Assembly (NCBI RefSeq): GCF_900142775.1
Contig: NZ_FRCC01000001.1
Location: forward strand, 124,001-188,000
Length of the DNA: 64,000 nucleotides
Reading direction: 5' to 3'
DNA from: Flavobacterium flevense
GTDB taxonomy: Bacteria; Bacteroidota; Bacteroidia; Flavobacteriales; Flavobacteriaceae
The translations under genes were made by a program, and so were the position numbers. The notes under the pieces were generated by a model. That model had not been told where the DNA came from. It did no database searches and saw nothing but the letters and a program-made list of their open reading frames with translations. The stretch's first letter is position 1. Each line of letters starts with the position of its first letter. Positions 52,764-62,715 of this stretch are shown in pieces.

Positions 52764-53717
52764 CTAAACCAGCTTAGCAATTATCATTTCTTCGGTAATT
52801 CCTTCGGCATCTGCTTTGTAGTTTTTAATAATCCGATGTCTTAAAACTGAGGTAGCCACAGCTACAACATCTTCTATATCCGGAGAGAATTTTCCATTGA
52901 AAGCAGCATGCGCTTTAGCAGCCAAAATTAAATTTTGCGAAGCTCTGGGTCCGGCTCCCCAATCTAAATAATTCTTAACAAAATCAGTCGTTAAATTACT
53001 ATCCGGTCGTGTTTTACTCACCAGAGTCACGGCATATTCCACTACATTATCAGCCACAGGAATACGGCGTATTAAATGCTGAAAATCGATGATTTCCTGA
53101 GCGGTGAATAAAGGGGTTATTTTCTGAGTCACATCCGAAGTAGTTCTCTTTACCACCTGAACCTCTTCTTCAAAAGAAGGATACTCCAGCTTAACCGCAA
53201 ACATAAAACGATCCAGCTGCGCTTCAGGTAAAGGATAAGTTCCTTCCTGCTCAATAGGATTTTGGGTAGCCAGAACAAAATAAGGTAAATCCAGTTTATG
53301 ATTTACACCTGCAATTGTAACTGATCGTTCCTGCATGGCTTCCAGTAAAGCTGCCTGAGTTTTAGGAGGCGTTCTGTTAATTTCATCTGCTAAAATAATA
53401 TTCGAAAAAACAGGTCCTTTTACAAATTTAAACTGACGGTTTTCGTCTAAAATTTCACTCCCTAAAATATCCGAAGGCATTAAATCAGGTGTAAACTGAA
53501 TTCTTTTAAAATGAAGTCCCAATGCTTCCGAAAGCGTGTTCACCATCAATGTTTTGGCTAAACCGGGAACGCCTATTAATAACGCATGCCCTCCCGAAAA
53601 AACACATAACAACAATTGATCTATTACTGCTTCCTGACCTACAATAATTTTTGCTATTTCTTTTTTTAACTCAGCCCGTTTCTGAACCAAATTCTGTATT
53701 GCCGTTACATCAGACAT
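52764..53717 (-). CDS. MoxR-family AAA+ ATPase
   Basis: Cytoplasmic AAA+ ATPase of 317 residues. Walker A is LIGVPGLAKTL (about 52-62, with the MoxR Ala before Lys), the DLMPSDILGSEIL loop follows at about 98-110, Walker B is NIILADEINRTPPKTQAALLEAMQE (about 127-151), sensor 1 is LATQNPIEQEGTYPLPEAQLDRFMF (about 170-194) and the lid is complete. Such ATPases act as chaperones for metal or cofactor insertion, usually with VWA-domain proteins encoded nearby, which are not in this window on the downstream side. It starts 20 bp past the surA-gene terminator. Confidence 0.92.
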   Translation of the reverse strand: MSDVTAIQNLVQKRAELKKEIAKIIVGQEAVIDQLLLCVFSGGHALLIGVPGLAKTLMVNTLSEALGLHFKRIQFTPDLMPSDILGSEILDENRQFKFVKGPVFSNIILADEINRTPPKTQAALLEAMQERSVTIAGVNHKLDLPYFVLATQNPIEQEGTYPLPEAQLDRFMFAVKLEYPSFEEEVQVVKRTTSDVTQKITPLFTAQEIIDFQHLIRRIPVADNVVEYAVTLVSKTRPDSNLTTDFVKNYLDWGAGPRASQNLILAAKAHAAFNGKFSPDIEDVVAVATSVLRHRIIKNYKADAEGITEEMIIAKLV

Positions 53718-53737
53718 TTTAAAACTATTTTAAATTA

Positions 53738-53780
53738 AAAAAGAGTCAACTCTATGAATTCATAAAGCTAACTCTTTTTA
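53738..53780 (-). terminator. Terminator between the SurA/PpiC-type gene and moxR-type gene
   Basis: Arms of about 20 bp with a few G-U pairs (AAAAAGAGTCAACTCTATGA / TCATAAAGCTAACTCTTTTT), close to a full pairing, followed by a T-run on the minus strand. It may attenuate rather than fully stop transcription into the MoxR gene. Confidence 0.7.
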
Positions 53781-53795
53781 TATATTTTGACCAAA

Positions 53796-55208
53796 TTATT
53801 TTTTTAACCAATTGTTTGTAAAATTACATTCTCTGTATTCACCCACAATCTTAATATAGGTTTCTTTAATTTTCTCATCAAACCACTTTGCAATGGCTTT
53901 AATTTGTTTTTCTTTAAGAGCCAAATCCTTAATTTTCACATAATCCTGAGCATAATCAGCGGTATGCTCATTGATTCTGTTTGTAACGGTAATGATTTTA
54001 TATTGTTTTTTTCCGGCTGGTGTTTCATCTAGAATAGGCATTGAAATTTCATTGTCTTTTAAATTAGAAACCTGAGAATATAACGTAGGATCCATTTTAG
54101 TCAATTCAAAACGAGTGTCCTGTGTATTTGGGTTAATCAAAACACCTCCATTAGCTCTTGTTTCTTTTTGATCAGAACTGCTTCTGGCTGCATCTGCAAA
54201 AGAAATTTCTTTATCGACGATGCGTTTTCTTATCAACGTAATTTTTTCTTTAGCTTCTTCTAAAGACTCAGCAGTAACTGTAGGAGTCAATAAAATATGA
54301 CGCAATTCTAACTCCTGACCTTTAATTTTCTCCAAATAAATAATATGATAACCATACTCCGTTTCAAAAGGCTCCGAAATTTCACCTTCATCTAAACTAA
54401 AAGCAACATCTTTAAATTCTTTTACGAAAGGTGTTTTACGGGTCATTTTATAAAAACCACCACTTGATCTTGATCCCGGATCCTGAGAATATAAAACAGC
54501 CTTAGTAGCAAAACTGGAACCTTCCTGAATATCTTTTTTAAAACTATTTAATCGGTCAATCACTTTTTGTTTTTCAACCTGTGTAATTTTAGGCTCCACA
54601 ACAATTTGAGCTACTTCCATCTCAGCACCAAAAAGCGGCAATTCGTCTTTAGGTATTTTTTTGAAAAAATTACGTACTTCTTCCGGTGTGATTTCAACTC
54701 CATCAACAATTTTATCACGCATGGCAACTGTCAACTTATTTTCTTTTAAAATATCAAAGAAATAACTTCTGAATTCTTCTTCAGAATCTTTCTTGTAATA
54801 CTTAATTACTTTTTCGATGGAACCTATTTGCTGAATCATATAACTCAAACGCTCGTCCATCATTGTTTTCACTTCTGCATCAGTAACCTTAACACTATCC
54901 TGAATTGCCTGATGTGCATATAATTTATCTTCCAGTAGTTTACCTAACATCTGACATCTTGTGATGTCTTTTACTGATCCTCCCTGGCTTGAAATCTCCA
55001 GATATGCTTTATCAATATCTGAATCCAAAACGATATAATCCCCCACTGTAGCAATTACACCATCTATTTTTTGCCTTTGACTTGTTGTTTTTATCGTATT
55101 CTCTGCAACAACAGCACTGTCTTTTATTATTTCCTGAGCATTTACTGCACTATTTAAAAACATAATGCAAAAAAACAGAAGGGCATTTTTAATATTTATG
55201 GATTTCAT
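53796..55208 (-). CDS. SurA/PpiC-type periplasmic peptidyl-prolyl isomerase
   Basis: Periplasmic foldase of 470 residues. A signal peptide (about 1-25, ending NAQ) is followed by a SurA N-terminal helical domain (about 40-170) and two parvulin domains; the first is recognisable at FFKKIPKDELPLFGAEMEVAQIVVEP, KEFKDVAFSLDEGEISEPFETEYGYHIIYLEKI (about 195-290) and the second, more degenerate one at about 300-400. It helps outer-membrane barrel proteins mature. The start at 55208 is preferred over 55229 because it begins the signal peptide. A consensus promoter is at 55353-55382. Probably cotranscribed upstream of the MoxR gene only by read-through. Confidence 0.9.
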   Translation of the reverse strand: MKSINIKNALLFFCIMFLNSAVNAQEIIKDSAVVAENTIKTTSQRQKIDGVIATVGDYIVLDSDIDKAYLEISSQGGSVKDITRCQMLGKLLEDKLYAHQAIQDSVKVTDAEVKTMMDERLSYMIQQIGSIEKVIKYYKKDSEEEFRSYFFDILKENKLTVAMRDKIVDGVEITPEEVRNFFKKIPKDELPLFGAEMEVAQIVVEPKITQVEKQKVIDRLNSFKKDIQEGSSFATKAVLYSQDPGSRSSGGFYKMTRKTPFVKEFKDVAFSLDEGEISEPFETEYGYHIIYLEKIKGQELELRHILLTPTVTAESLEEAKEKITLIRKRIVDKEISFADAARSSSDQKETRANGGVLINPNTQDTRFELTKMDPTLYSQVSNLKDNEISMPILDETPAGKKQYKIITVTNRINEHTADYAQDYVKIKDLALKEKQIKAIAKWFDEKIKETYIKIVGEYRECNFTNNWLKK

Positions 55209-55352
55209 TCTAAAGGATTTTATAAGCATTTGCTTTTAGGTAATTTTATTTTTTTAATTGTTTTCCGGTATCTGATTTTTACAATAAATAATCAGCCGGT
55301 AAGATAACAACTTAAAAAGACATTTGTTATAATTTGTTTTAATAAAAACGAA

Positions 55353-55382
55353 CAAAAATAACAATTCAATTACATTATACAA
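55353..55382 (-). promoter_or_regulatory. Promoter TTG-N19-TATTTTTG for the SurA-type gene
   Basis: On the minus strand, TTG (55382-55380), 19 bp, TATTTTTG (55360-55353): an exact fit to the Flavobacterium consensus. It would give an mRNA leader of about 140 nt before the ATG at 55208. Confidence 0.7.
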
Positions 55383-55552
55383 GTTTACACCTGACTATTA
55401 ACAAAAAATTATATTCGAAAAAAATAAAGAAAATACTTTTAGAAAAAAACATTGTTTTAATTCCAAATAACGAACAGAAAAACGGCAATCTAAAAAGAAG
55501 AGATATCCATCAAGTGAGAACTTATTTATTTTTAAATCGCATATATAAATAG

Positions 55553-55560
55553 TACTTTTG
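55553..55560 (+). promoter_or_regulatory. Putative -7 promoter element (TACTTTTG) for prfC
   Basis: TACTTTTG ends 19 bp before the ATG at 55580, leaving a leader of about 14 nt. No TTG at the usual spacing. Confidence 0.5.
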
Positions 55561-55579
55561 CAAACTATTTATATTTAAT

Positions 55580-57169
55580 ATGAGCTTTTTAAAAGAAATA
55601 CAACGCAGAAGAACCTTTGGAATTATCTCGCATCCTGATGCCGGAAAAACAACACTTACTGAAAAACTCCTTCTTTTTGGAGGTGCCATTCAGGAAGCCG
55701 GAGCGGTAAAAAACAATAAAATCAAAAAAGGAGCTACGAGTGACTTTATGGAAATTGAGCGTCAGAGGGGGATCTCGGTATCTACTTCTGTTTTAGCATT
55801 CAACTATAAAGACAAAAAAATCAATATTCTGGATACTCCCGGACACAAGGATTTTGCCGAAGATACTTTTAGAACTTTAACTGCTGTTGACAGTGTTATT
55901 GTAGTAATTGACGTTGCAAAAGGAGTTGAGGAACAAACTGAAAAATTAGTTGCGGTTTGTAGAATGCGTAAAATCCCCATTATTGTTTTCATCAATAAAT
56001 TAGACCGTGAAGGACATGACGCTTTTGACTTAATGGATGAAGTAGAACAAAAACTGGGACTTACCGTTACTCCATTGAGTTTCCCTATCGGAATGGGTTA
56101 TGATTTTCAGGGGATTTATAATCTTTGGGAACAAAACATCAACTTGTTTAGTGGAGACAGTCGTAAAAATATTGAAGAAACCATTGCTTTTGAAGATGTT
56201 CAAAATCCGGAATTAGAAAAAATAATTGGTCAAAAACCAGCTGATCGTTTACGTGAAGAGTTGGAATTAATTGATGAAGTATATCCCAAATTCAACCAAC
56301 AGGATTATCTGGACGGAAAATTGCAACCCGTATTTTTTGGTTCGGCTTTGAACAATTTTGGTGTCAGAGAATTATTAGATTGTTTTGTTTCAATCGCTCC
56401 TTCGCCAAGACCAAAAGAATCAGAAACCAGACTGGTTGACCCAAAAGAAGAAAAATTATCCGGATTTGTGTTTAAAATCCATGCTAATATGGATCCGAAA
56501 CACCGTGACCGTTTGGCATTTATCAAAATTGTTTCCGGAACTTTTGAAAGAAACAAACCGTATTATCATGTACGCCAAAAGAAAAATTTAAAATTCTCCA
56601 GTCCGAATGCTTTTTTTGCTGAGAAAAAAGAAATTGTAGACATTTCCTATCCCGGTGATATTGTTGGACTTCATGATACCGGAAACTTTAAAATTGGAGA
56701 TACTCTAACCGAAGGCGAAATCATGAATTTTAAAGGAATTCCAAGTTTCTCTCCGGAACATTTCAGATACATTAATAATGCTGATCCAATGAAAGCCAAA
56801 CAACTGGATAAAGGTGTGGATCAATTAATGGACGAAGGTGTGGCACAGTTGTTTACTTTAGAAATGAATAACCGAAAAGTAATTGGGACTGTAGGAGCAC
56901 TTCAATATGAGGTAATCCAATACCGTTTAGAACATGAATATGGTGCAAAATGTACTTATGAAAATTTCCCGGTTCACAAAGCTTGTTGGGTAAAACCGGA
57001 TGATGCTAAGAATGAGGAATTCAAGGAATTTAAACGTATCAAACAAAAATTTCTTGCTAAGGATAAATACGATCAATTGGTTTTCTTAGCTGATTCAGAC
57101 TTTACCATACAGATGACACAAAATAAATACCCAAGTGTTAAATTGTTTTTCACCTCTGAATTAGATTAA
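55580..57169 (+). CDS. prfC: Peptide chain release factor 3
   Basis: Cytoplasmic translational GTPase of 529 residues that recycles RF1/RF2 from the ribosome after termination. The G domain has SHPDAGKTTL (G1, about 17-26), the RGISVSTSV switch I (about 63-71), DTPGHKDF (G3, about 88-95) and NKLDRE (G4, about 142-147). EF-G-like domain II and the RF3-specific C-terminal domain (about 390-529, with EALQYEVIQYRLEHEYGA-like sequence) complete it. It stands alone with a terminator shared with the convergent gene. Confidence 0.96.
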   Translation: MSFLKEIQRRRTFGIISHPDAGKTTLTEKLLLFGGAIQEAGAVKNNKIKKGATSDFMEIERQRGISVSTSVLAFNYKDKKINILDTPGHKDFAEDTFRTLTAVDSVIVVIDVAKGVEEQTEKLVAVCRMRKIPIIVFINKLDREGHDAFDLMDEVEQKLGLTVTPLSFPIGMGYDFQGIYNLWEQNINLFSGDSRKNIEETIAFEDVQNPELEKIIGQKPADRLREELELIDEVYPKFNQQDYLDGKLQPVFFGSALNNFGVRELLDCFVSIAPSPRPKESETRLVDPKEEKLSGFVFKIHANMDPKHRDRLAFIKIVSGTFERNKPYYHVRQKKNLKFSSPNAFFAEKKEIVDISYPGDIVGLHDTGNFKIGDTLTEGEIMNFKGIPSFSPEHFRYINNADPMKAKQLDKGVDQLMDEGVAQLFTLEMNNRKVIGTVGALQYEVIQYRLEHEYGAKCTYENFPVHKACWVKPDDAKNEEFKEFKRIKQKFLAKDKYDQLVFLADSDFTIQMTQNKYPSVKLFFTSELD

Positions 57170-57190
57170 AACAATCATTTAAACGCATAA

Positions 57191-57223
57191 AAAAACGTCT
57201 CACTTATTAAATGAGACGTTTTT
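57191..57223. terminator. Bidirectional intrinsic terminator
   Basis: 12-bp stem AAAAACGTCTCA / TGAGACGTTTTT with a 9-nt loop, A- and T-runs on the two sides. Ends prfC and the convergent small secreted-protein gene. Confidence 0.9.
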
Positions 57224-57244
57224 TTTATGATTTTTATCTTTTAA

Positions 57245-57589
57245 TTAAGATAATGAAGTTTCGTAATTCACTACTTTTTTCAAAAAAGCTTTAATTAATA
57301 AACGGTTAGGAGCCATTCCTGAAGTGATAATTAATTTCTTAGCACTTGTACCTTCTGCAGATAGTGTAGAATTAGGATCTTGTTTTGTTCCCATAAACCA
57401 TAAAGCAAATTCCATGTTAGAAGTAGCTCTGGAGCTTTCCACTTTCACATTTGTAGATGCTTCTTTTTCAGTAAATCCTACCGATTGATTTTGACTGAAT
57501 CCGGAAAAAGAAAACATTAAAAACAGCACAAATACGAATATCGATGGTATCAATTTAGAATTTGTATTATTTGTTTTTGAGTTATTCAT
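57245..57589 (-). CDS. Small secreted hypothetical protein
   Basis: A 114-residue protein with a long signal peptide or anchor (about 12-33, ending GFSQ). The mature part is about 80 residues, has no Cys, and contains SNMEFALWFMGTKQDP and KKLIITSGMAPNRLLIKAFLKKVV. I do not recognise a family. A TAGATTTG promoter-like element (57625-57632, minus strand) lies upstream, and its start is isolated from other genes, so it is probably real. It converges with prfC. No function can be given. Confidence 0.55.
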   Translation of the reverse strand: MNNSKTNNTNSKLIPSIFVFVLFLMFSFSGFSQNQSVGFTEKEASTNVKVESSRATSNMEFALWFMGTKQDPNSTLSAEGTSAKKLIITSGMAPNRLLIKAFLKKVVNYETSLS

Positions 57590-57624
57590 GGCTTTGTTTC
57601 TTCGATTATTATTTTATTATGAAA

Positions 57625-57632
57625 CAAATCTA
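57625..57632 (-). promoter_or_regulatory. Putative -7 promoter element (TAGATTTG)
   Basis: Minus-strand TAGATTTG, 35 bp upstream of the ATG at 57589. No -33 TTG at the usual spacing. Confidence 0.4.
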
Positions 57633-57728
57633 TAGCAATACAAAAGCAGTAAAAAACATTTCCGATAAACTACCCTAATACTCGATTAGTTACTGAAAAA
57701 ACAGCAATTACATCTTATAAAAAACAAA

Positions 57729-57756
57729 AAAGGCTTTCATTTTCCTGAAAGCCTTT
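57729..57756 (-). terminator. Intrinsic terminator of the DUF3467 gene
   Basis: 11-bp stem AAAGGCTTTCA / TGAAAGCCTTT with a 6-nt loop and a T-run on the minus strand. Confidence 0.82.
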
Positions 57757-57760
57757 GTGT

Positions 57761-58063
57761 TTATGCTTGTCCCGCAGGACCAAAATTAAGCGGAATAGGA
57801 GCCTGCTCCGTATCTTTGATTTCGCCATGAGCCACTTCAAAACGATGAATATTTTCGCCTATAGCTTTTAACAATCTCTTAGCGTGCTGAGGTGTCAGAA
57901 CAATTCTGGACTTTACTTTAGCTTTAGGAACTCCCGGCATAATACTCACAAAGTCTAAAACAAACTCCGAAGCTGAGTGATTGATTATAGCCAGATTAGA
58001 ATAAATTCCTTCGGCAGTTTTTTCATCTAATTCAATATTGATTTGCTCTTGTTGTTCTTTCAT
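57761..58063 (-). CDS. DUF3467 domain-containing protein
   Basis: A 100-residue cytoplasmic protein consisting of a single DUF3467 domain. Recognisable stretches are TAEGIYSNLAIINHSASEFVLDFVSIMPGVPKAKVKSRIVLTP and HAKRLLKAIGENIHRFEVAHG. The domain appears next to rpoC in many Bacteroidota and may be functionally tied to transcription, but no activity is established; this is association only. The gene lies 96 bp after rpoC, beyond a hairpin terminator, and may be read through from the rpoBC operon. Confidence 0.82.
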   Translation of the reverse strand: MKEQQEQINIELDEKTAEGIYSNLAIINHSASEFVLDFVSIMPGVPKAKVKSRIVLTPQHAKRLLKAIGENIHRFEVAHGEIKDTEQAPIPLNFGPAGQA

Positions 58064-58100
58064 ATCAGATCTTTTTTAAAACTAAAAAGTTAAAAGTAAA

Positions 58101-58139
58101 AAAAATAGAAAGACTACACGAGGTAATCTTTCTATTTTT
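58101..58139 (-). terminator. Hairpin terminator after rpoC
   Basis: Stem AAAAATAGAAAGA / TCTTTCTATTTTT (58101-58113, 58127-58139) with an inner TAC/GTA pair. On the minus strand the stem is followed by a T-rich stretch. It may reduce but not stop transcription into the DUF3467 gene. Confidence 0.75.
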
Positions 58140-58159
58140 AATTCAAAGTATATTATTTA

Positions 58160-61100
58160 TTAATAAATATATTCTTCTTTATTTGCCATCATATCGTTGT
58201 AATCTTCTTTAGAACCTACAATAGCGTTATCATATTCTCTCATACCTGTACCAGCAGGGATTCTGTGTCCTACAATAACATTTTCTTTCAATCCTTCTAA
58301 AAGATCTACTTTTCCGGCAACAGCAGCTTCGTTTAACACTTTTGTTGTTTCCTGGAAAGAAGCAGCAGAAATGAATGATTTTGTTTGAAGCGATGCTCTT
58401 GTAATACCTTGTAATATAGGAGTTGCAGTTGCAGTAACTACATCACGGGCAACAACAAGATTTTTATCAGAACGTTTCAATAATGAATTCTCATCTCTTA
58501 ATTGACGCGGAGTAACAATCTGACCTTCTTTTAAGTTAGAAGAATCTCCTGCATTCTCAACTACTTTCATACCGTACAATTTATCATTTTCAACGATAAA
58601 ATCTTTAGTATGAATCAATTGATCCTCTAAGAATAAAGTATCACCCGGATCCTGAACTCTTACTTTACGCATCATTTGACGAATAACTACCTCAAAGTGT
58701 TTGTCATTGATTTTTACCCCTTGTAAACGGTAAACTTCCTGAATTTCATTAACAAGATACTGTTGAACAGCTGCCGGCCCTTGAATTCTCAAGATATCAT
58801 CCGGAGTAATTGCTCCATCAGACAAAGGAACACCTGCTCTTACAAAGTCATTTTCCTGAACAAGAATCTGACTTGATAATTTCACTAAGTATTTCTTGAT
58901 TTCACCAAATTTAGATTCGATTACAATCTCACGGTTACCTCTTTTGATTTTTCCAAAAGAAACAACACCATCAATTTCAGAAACTACCGCTGGATTTGAA
59001 GGATTACGAGCCTCTAAAAGCTCTGTAATTCTTGGTAAACCTCCCGTGATATCTCCTGATTTAGAAGAACGACGTGGGATTTTAACCAATACTTTACCTG
59101 CTTTAATTTTCTCTCCATTCTCAACCATCAAGTGAGCTCCAACTGGTAAGTTGTAAGAACGAATCAATTCACCATCTTTACCGTAAACTAATAAAGTAGG
59201 AATTAATTTTTTGTTTCTGGCCTCAGAAATTACTTTTTCCTGGAATCCTGTTTGCTCATCGATTTCGACCATGAACGATTGTCCTTGCTCTAAATCTTCG
59301 TAAGCAATTTTACCGGTAAACTCAGAAACAATAACTCCATTATATGGATCCCATTTACAGATTACTTCGCCTTTTCCAATAGACTGACCGTCTTTTACAA
59401 AAATACTTGAACCGTAAGGAATATTATGTGTATTTAAAACAATACCTGTTTTTTCGTCAACCAATTTTAATTCTGTAGAACGTGACACAACGATATCCAC
59501 TTCGTTTCCTTCATTGTCTTCACCTTTTACAGTTTTTAAATCTTCAACTTCAAGTTTTCCTGGGAATTTAGCAATAATACTAGATTCTTCAGAAATACCT
59601 CCAGCAACCCCTCCAACGTGGAAAGTACGAAGTGTTAACTGTGTACCCGGCTCTCCAATAGATTGTGCAGCAATTACACCTACAGCCTCACCTCTTTGAG
59701 TCATTTTTCCGGTTGCTAAGTTACGTCCGTAACATTTAGCACAAATACCTTTTAATGCCTCACAAGTTAATGGAGAACGAACTTCGATACTCTCTAATGG
59801 AGAAGCATCGATAGCTTTAACAATTGCTTCAGTGATTTGCTCGCCTGAAGTAGCTAAAACTTCATTAGTTAAAGGATTAATTACGTCTTGTAATGCAACA
59901 CGTCCTAGAATTCTTTCTCCTAATGATTCAACAATTTCCTCATTCTTTTTCAATGCTGAAACTTCAACACCTCTTAAAGTACCACAATCTTCGATGTTAA
60001 CAATAACGTCTTGAGAAACGTCATGTAATCTACGAGTTAAGTATCCGGCATCGGCCGTTTTAAGAGCAGTATCCGCAAGACCTTTACGAGCACCGTGAGT
60101 AGAGATAAAGTACTCAAGGATAGAAAGACCTTCCTTAAAGTTAGAAAGAATCGGGTTTTCAATAATTTCACCACCACCAGCAGTAGATTTTTTAGGCTTA
60201 GCCATCAAACCACGCATACCGGTTAACTGACGAATCTGTTCTTTAGATCCACGAGCTCCAGAGTCAAGCATCATATACACAGAGTTGAAACCTTGTTGGT
60301 CTTCTCTAATGTTTTTCATTGCTAATTCTGTCAATTGTGCATTTGCAGAAGTCCATACATCAATAACCTGGTTGTAACGCTCATTATTTGTAATAAGACC
60401 CATGTTATAGTTAGCAGAAATTCCTTCTACCTGCTCTCTTGCATCAGCAATTAATTGTGTTTTTTGCTCCGGAATTCTAATATCACCTAATGAGAATGAT
60501 AATCCTCCGCGGAATGCGAATTTATACCCCATATCTTTCATGTTATCCAAGAAGGCAGCCGTTTCAGGTACACTTGTTGAATTTAATACGTGACCGATAA
60601 TATCTCTTAAGTTTTTCTTAGTCAATACATCATTAATATATCCTGCAGCTTCTGGTACTACTTCATTAAATAATACACGTCCGGCTGTTGTCTGGATAAT
60701 TTTATAAACTAATTCTCCTTCATCATTAAAATCTTTTGCTCTGATTCTTACACGGGCATTCAATTCTAATCTTCCTTCGTTTAATGCAATATTTACTTCT
60801 TCAGCAGAGTAAAAAGTAAGTCCTTCTCCTAAAATTTTCTTTTCCGGAGTAGACAAACGCTCTTTGGTCATATAATAAAGACCCAAAACCATGTCCTGAG
60901 AAGGTACCGTAATAGGAGCACCGTTAGCAGGATTCAGGATGTTGTGAGAAGCTAACATTAATAATTGAGCTTCAAGGATTGCTTCTGGTCCTAATGGCAA
61001 GTGAACTGCCATCTGATCCCCGTCAAAATCCGCGTTGAAAGCCGTACATACTAATGGATGTAACTGGATTGCTTTTCCTTCAATTAATTTTGGTTGGAAA

Positions 61101-62470
61101 GCCTGAATACCCAATCTGTGCAAAGTAGGAGCACGGTTCAGTAATACTGGGTGTCCTTTAATTACATTTTCAAGAATATCCCAAACTACAGGTTCTTTTT
61201 TATCTATAATTTTCTTAGCAGATTTAACTGTTTTTACAATTCCTCTTTCTATCAATTTACGGATAACAAAAGGTTTGTATAATTCAGCTGCCATATCTTT
61301 AGGCAATCCACATTCGAATAATTTCAATTCAGGTCCAACAACAATTACCGAACGAGCAGAATAATCCACACGTTTTCCAAGTAAGTTTTGACGGAAACGT
61401 CCTTGCTTACCTTTTAAGGAATCAGATAATGATTTTAATGGTCTGTTTGATTCTGTTTTAACTGCAGAAGCTTTACGAGTGTTATCAAATAATGAATCTA
61501 CCGATTCCTGCAACATACGCTTTTCGTTTCTCAAGATTACTTCAGGAGCTTTAATCTCCATTAATCTTTTCAAACGGTTGTTACGGATAATTACACGACG
61601 GTATAAGTCATTTAAATCTGAAGTTGCAAAACGACCTCCATCAAGTGGCACTAATGGACGTAATTCTGGTGGAATAACAGGAACCACTTTCATAATCATC
61701 CACTCCGGACGGTTTTCACGGTTTAAGTTAGACTCACGGAAAGATTCTACAACTTGTAATCTTTTTAACGCTTCTGTTTTACGTTGTTTAGACGTTTCGT
61801 TATTAGCACTGTGTCTCAATTGGTATGATAATTCATCTAAATCGATACGAGCTAATAAATCCATAATACACTCTGCTCCCATTTTGGCAACAAATTTATT
61901 AGGATCAAAATCATCTAAATATTGGTTATCCTGAGGAAGTGTATCTAAAATATTTAAATATTCTTCTTCAGTTAAGAAATCTAATCTTTGTAAAGATTCA
62001 CCTTCTGCATTTTTAGCAATACCTGCCTGGATTACTACGTATCTTTCGTAGTAAATAATCATATCTAATTTCTTAGACGGAAGACCAAGGATATAACCTA
62101 TTTTATTAGGAAGAGAACGGAAATACCAAATGTGAGCAATAGGCACAACAAGGTTGATATGACCTACTCTGTCTCTACGTACTTTTTTCTCAGTAACTTC
62201 AACACCACAACGGTCACAAATGATTCCTTTGTAACGGATTCTTTTGTATTTACCACAAGCACATTCGAAATCTTTTACAGGTCCGAAGATTCTTTCGCAG
62301 AAAAGACCATCACGTTCTGGTTTGTGTGTTCTATAGTTGATAGTTTCCGGCTTTAAAACTTCACCTCTTGATTCTTTCAAGATAGATTCAGGAGAAGCTA
62401 GTCCTATCGAAATTTTGTCAAACCTTTTTACCTGGCTTTTCTCTTTATTATTATTTCTATTATTCATCAT
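58160..62470 (-). CDS. rpoC: DNA-directed RNA polymerase subunit beta-prime
   Basis: Largest RNA polymerase subunit, 1436 residues. The zinc-binding N-terminal motif [23 protein letters not shown] (about 68-90), the catalytic [12 protein letters not shown] (about 475-486) holding the active-site magnesium, the bridge-helix and trigger-loop region with [19 protein letters not shown] (about 930-948), and the second zinc cluster around [17 protein letters not shown]. Complete. It lies 245 bp downstream of rpoB, a longer spacer than the typical few tens of bases, which contains a hairpin. Confidence 0.98.
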   Translation of the reverse strand: MMNNRNNNKEKSQVKRFDKISIGLASPESILKESRGEVLKPETINYRTHKPERDGLFCERIFGPVKDFECACGKYKRIRYKGIICDRCGVEVTEKKVRRDRVGHINLVVPIAHIWYFRSLPNKIGYILGLPSKKLDMIIYYERYVVIQAGIAKNAEGESLQRLDFLTEEEYLNILDTLPQDNQYLDDFDPNKFVAKMGAECIMDLLARIDLDELSYQLRHSANNETSKQRKTEALKRLQVVESFRESNLNRENRPEWMIMKVVPVIPPELRPLVPLDGGRFATSDLNDLYRRVIIRNNRLKRLMEIKAPEVILRNEKRMLQESVDSLFDNTRKASAVKTESNRPLKSLSDSLKGKQGRFRQNLLGKRVDYSARSVIVVGPELKLFECGLPKDMAAELYKPFVIRKLIERGIVKTVKSAKKIIDKKEPVVWDILENVIKGHPVLLNRAPTLHRLGIQAFQPKLIEGKAIQLHPLVCTAFNADFDGDQMAVHLPLGPEAILEAQLLMLASHNILNPANGAPITVPSQDMVLGLYYMTKERLSTPEKKILGEGLTFYSAEEVNIALNEGRLELNARVRIRAKDFNDEGELVYKIIQTTAGRVLFNEVVPEAAGYINDVLTKKNLRDIIGHVLNSTSVPETAAFLDNMKDMGYKFAFRGGLSFSLGDIRIPEQKTQLIADAREQVEGISANYNMGLITNNERYNQVIDVWTSANAQLTELAMKNIREDQQGFNSVYMMLDSGARGSKEQIRQLTGMRGLMAKPKKSTAGGGEIIENPILSNFKEGLSILEYFISTHGARKGLADTALKTADAGYLTRRLHDVSQDVIVNIEDCGTLRGVEVSALKKNEEIVESLGERILGRVALQDVINPLTNEVLATSGEQITEAIVKAIDASPLESIEVRSPLTCEALKGICAKCYGRNLATGKMTQRGEAVGVIAAQSIGEPGTQLTLRTFHVGGVAGGISEESSIIAKFPGKLEVEDLKTVKGEDNEGNEVDIVVSRSTELKLVDEKTGIVLNTHNIPYGSSIFVKDGQSIGKGEVICKWDPYNGVIVSEFTGKIAYEDLEQGQSFMVEIDEQTGFQEKVISEARNKKLIPTLLVYGKDGELIRSYNLPVGAHLMVENGEKIKAGKVLVKIPRRSSKSGDITGGLPRITELLEARNPSNPAVVSEIDGVVSFGKIKRGNREIVIESKFGEIKKYLVKLSSQILVQENDFVRAGVPLSDGAITPDDILRIQGPAAVQQYLVNEIQEVYRLQGVKINDKHFEVVIRQMMRKVRVQDPGDTLFLEDQLIHTKDFIVENDKLYGMKVVENAGDSSNLKEGQIVTPRQLRDENSLLKRSDKNLVVARDVVTATATPILQGITRASLQTKSFISAASFQETTKVLNEAAVAGKVDLLEGLKENVIVGHRIPAGTGMREYDNAIVGSKEDYNDMMANKEEYIY

Positions 62471-62650
62471 AGTTTTTACTATTGATTTATTTGCAATTAA
62501 AAATTGATTTTAGATACTGCTTTTTGCATTACCTATTACCTCGGGTTACTTCTCTAAACTTCAAACGACTTTGAAGTGCTAGTTATAAAACCTATTGGGT
62601 TCTATAAAAAATCGGAACGGTTTACGGGTATAAATCCTGAAAACTAAAAA

Positions 62651-62710
62651 AAGTGTTCAGTGTTTAGCTATCAGTTTGAAACTGAAAACTAAACACTGTT
62701 CACTGAATAC
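62651..62710. repeat. Hairpin repeat in the rpoB-rpoC spacer
   Basis: Arms CAGTGTTTAG (62658-62667) and CTAAACACTG (62689-62698) enclose a second palindrome TCAGTTTGAAACTGA (62671-62685). It could act as a processing or attenuation site between rpoB and rpoC. Confidence 0.6.
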
Positions 62711-62715
62711 TATTA

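Larger units (their letters stand above)
55230..55579. other. Divergent spacer between the SurA-type gene and prfC
   Basis: This 350-bp AT-rich spacer holds promoters for both neighbours (55353-55382 on the minus strand, 55553-55560 on the plus strand). I see no gene or strong repeat in the remainder. Confidence 0.6.
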
